This document shows, one piece after another, positions 62,273 through 64,000 of a stretch of DNA of 64,000 nt; positions within the stretch are counted from its first letter, which is position 1, and each line of letters starts with the position of its first letter. A model generated the notes under the pieces. That model had not been told where the DNA came from. It did not search any database and saw only the letters and a program-made list of their open reading frames with translations. Source of the DNA: an uncultured Bacteroidales bacterium (GTDB taxonomy: Bacteria > Bacteroidota > Bacteroidia > Bacteroidales > Muribaculaceae); NCBI GenBank assembly GCA_902785925.1, contig CADAAI010000013.1, positions 1 to 64,000 on the forward strand, read 5' to 3'. A program made the position numbers and the translations under genes.

Positions 62273-64000
62273 AAAGATTCTTTTTAATAACACTGTTAAC
62301 AGTGCTGACCGCTACTGTAGGTCATGCCGCCAGCGACGGCGACAAAGTCGTCGTTGACGGCGTGGTCTACGAGTGGTCAATTGACGATGGCGCTTACATC
62401 GTCACTGGATGGGACGAAGAAACGCCCATCCAGTCACTACACATTCGTGGCGTGGTCAAAGAACTGGATGTTGTAAGAATCGCCGAAAGTGCTTTTGACC
62501 CTGAGAACTATACAGATGAAGATAATTCATTGCCGTTATTTGAGAGCGTTGAGATTGATGAAGGTATCACTTACATAGGCGAGAATGCTTTTGTCGACTG
62601 CACCGGTATCAAGTGGGTAAGGATGCCATCGACTCTTCTTACAATTGGGATTGGTGCATTTCTGAGATGCACTTCACTAGAATATGCTTTTCTCAACGAG
62701 GGACTTAAAACAATAGGGGAAGAGGCTTTCGCTTTTTGCACAAGTCTCACCACAATGGTTATACCCTCAACGGTGACCGAGATTCAGGCGCACGCCTTCA
62801 GTGAATGCAAGGGTGTCACCGATGTGTATTTCCTAATGACCGAAGAGGAACAGGAACAGCTTTACTACTACTTCCATTGGTGGGACGGAGTTTACGAGCC
62901 AGGCAATGAGGAACATGGCGGCATGGAGTTCAACACCAACCAGCACACTACTATTCATGTCCCTGAAGGGATGCTGCAAGACTATGTAGATTCAAAGAAA
63001 TTTGTTGCATGGATTCCCCTTGTAGAAGATAATAATTGTTACCCGCTGTGGTGGATTGTGAACTTTGGTGTCGTGGGGCGTGAATACACTGTTAGCGACG
63101 ACGAAATAGCAGCGGTTTATGCTGATGTTGATGGTGGACTTTACGTTAAGGATGATAACCATTGGCTTACTCCTGATAAGGTCTATGCTGGCGAGATAGA
63201 CTACATGAAGACCACTGGACTTATGGATGCTCTTGGAAATAAATACGACCAAAGCAACTGGGTGGTACTCACTAATGTAGGTAATAATGAGGATGATAAT
63301 GAAGATGAACTCAAAGGCTATATAGGCAAATGGATTGTAGGAAACTCAATCACTGGCACTTTAAAAAATAAGAAAAACCCAATTATTGAAGTACGAAATG
63401 ATGCTGAGCTCATAATCGGTGGTGATTCCCCCTATGTACCCAATGTCTATATCCCTTGTTCATTTATGGGTAGGGCACAGATTGGGGTCAATAACAAAAA
63501 AACCTATGCTTTTGTTCAACCAAAGCCACAGGAACTTATTCATGTGGAATGGGCTATTTACAATGATGAGGACGAATGCTTCTATATCCCCGAACCTGAT
63601 GGTGTTGCAAACACGATGGGACTCAGAGGAGGTTTCGGCGTTAGTTATGACCTTTATGAAAAACCTAACAATATGCCTGAATTAAAGGATCGCTATATTT
63701 ATGCCTTTGATGCCGTCAACCGCTTAAAAACTGTCAGTGAGCCAAATGAAAATGAAACAAAATCAAAGTTAAGCCGCCTTAAGGACGAGGAAGAACCGCA
63801 ATACGCACCTTATACAGATGGTGACGTGAGTGATAAGTTCATCGTTTATCCACTTGAACTACCCGAAGATCCACCGATGACAGGTGTTCCCGACATTGTC
63901 GATGACTTCGCCCAAAGAAATAAAGTTTGGTACTCTATTGATGGCCGCTTTGTTGGCACCACCAAGCCCACCGTGCCAGGTCTTTACATTTATGGTAATC
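62269..64000 (+). CDS. BspA-type leucine-rich repeat surface protein (3' end beyond the window)
   Basis: The frame starts at the ATGA overlap with the giant gene and is open for 577 codons to the window edge. It has a signal peptide (about 1-21). LRR_5-type repeats follow (about 70-180; ITYIGENAFVDCTGIKWVRM, IGIGAFLRCTSLEYAF, IGEEAFAFCTSLTTMVIP, IQAHAFSECKGV), then an acidic non-repeat region. The end, VWYSIDGRFVGTT ... GLYIY, looks like the start of a sorting tail, so little is missing. BspA-type proteins bind host matrix or other bacteria. Coupling suggests it acts with the giant protein. Confidence 0.85.
   Translation, partial: MKRFFLITLLTVLTATVGHAASDGDKVVVDGVVYEWSIDDGAYIVTGWDEETPIQSLHIRGVVKELDVVRIAESAFDPENYTDEDNSLPLFESVEIDEGITYIGENAFVDCTGIKWVRMPSTLLTIGIGAFLRCTSLEYAFLNEGLKTIGEEAFAFCTSLTTMVIPSTVTEIQAHAFSECKGVTDVYFLMTEEEQEQLYYYFHWWDGVYEPGNEEHGGMEFNTNQHTTIHVPEGMLQDYVDSKKFVAWIPLVEDNNCYPLWWIVNFGVVGREYTVSDDEIAAVYADVDGGLYVKDDNHWLTPDKVYAGEIDYMKTTGLMDALGNKYDQSNWVVLTNVGNNEDDNEDELKGYIGKWIVGNSITGTLKNKKNPIIEVRNDAELIIGGDSPYVPNVYIPCSFMGRAQIGVNNKKTYAFVQPKPQELIHVEWAIYNDEDECFYIPEPDGVANTMGLRGGFGVSYDLYEKPNNMPELKDRYIYAFDAVNRLKTVSEPNENETKSKLSRLKDEEEPQYAPYTDGDVSDKFIVYPLELPEDPPMTGVPDIVDDFAQRNKVWYSIDGRFVGTTKPTVPGLYIYGN

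Noticed and set aside
63419..63685. 88-codon plus-strand frame near the window end
   Set aside because: The BspA-like frame is open through the whole region and accounts for it.

Overview
The window comes from a Bacteroidales chromosome, most likely a gut Muribaculaceae- or Prevotella-like organism. This is inferred from several signs: Bacteroidetes-type promoters (a TAnnTTTG -7 box with TTTG about 19-20 bases upstream), type IX secretion sorting tails, a FISUMP-domain lipoprotein, a BspA-type leucine-rich protein, a LysO exporter split over two genes, and a 30-residue AURKAIP1/COX24-type basic protein. No phage, integrase, transposase or CRISPR array was seen.

Layout. 0-7.6 kb: 3' end of a tRNA (probably Pro), small secreted proteins, an SGNH hydrolase, cardiolipin synthase, a GH10-like glycosidase and a long RluA pseudouridine synthase. 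8-12.4 kb: a SecD-like remnant, then the ammonifying nitrite reductase operon nrfHA with its cytochrome c maturation genes (ResB/CcsB-like and CcsA-like). 12.4-16 kb: two repeat-filled non-coding stretches on either side of a FISUMP lipoprotein gene. 16-23.4 kb: parE, coaD, an S41 protease, an ABC exporter and a flavodiiron protein. 24.1-25.7 kb: one gene fusing an OLD/ABC-type ATPase to a DUF4435 TOPRIM nuclease, the domain pair of the PARIS anti-phage system. 25.8-30.1 kb: NlpC/P60 hydrolase, acid phosphatase, small lipoprotein, CreD.

30.4-34.3 kb is an AT-rich accessory island of unrecognised exported proteins on the minus strand. Three of its genes carry near-copies of the same 5' leader, promoter-bearing repeats lie between the genes, and one gene appears frameshifted. 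34.4-49.8 kb is mostly housekeeping: NAD(P)HX repair, LysO, HU, the COX24-type protein, RNase G, acpP-fabF-rnc, glycerate kinase, rsmI, PBP4 and an HD hydrolase. 50.2-52.3 kb holds a lipoprotein, queA and tRNA-Arg(TCT). 52.5 kb to the end is a two-gene surface operon: a 3263-residue LamG-containing type IX cargo translationally coupled to a BspA-like protein that runs off the window.

Most notable: the fused ATPase-DUF4435 gene; an elaborate foldable leader plus a perfect 14-bp hairpin inside the RNase III gene; the duplicated leader island; and four families of dispersed intergenic repeats, one of which brackets the FISUMP gene as direct repeats.
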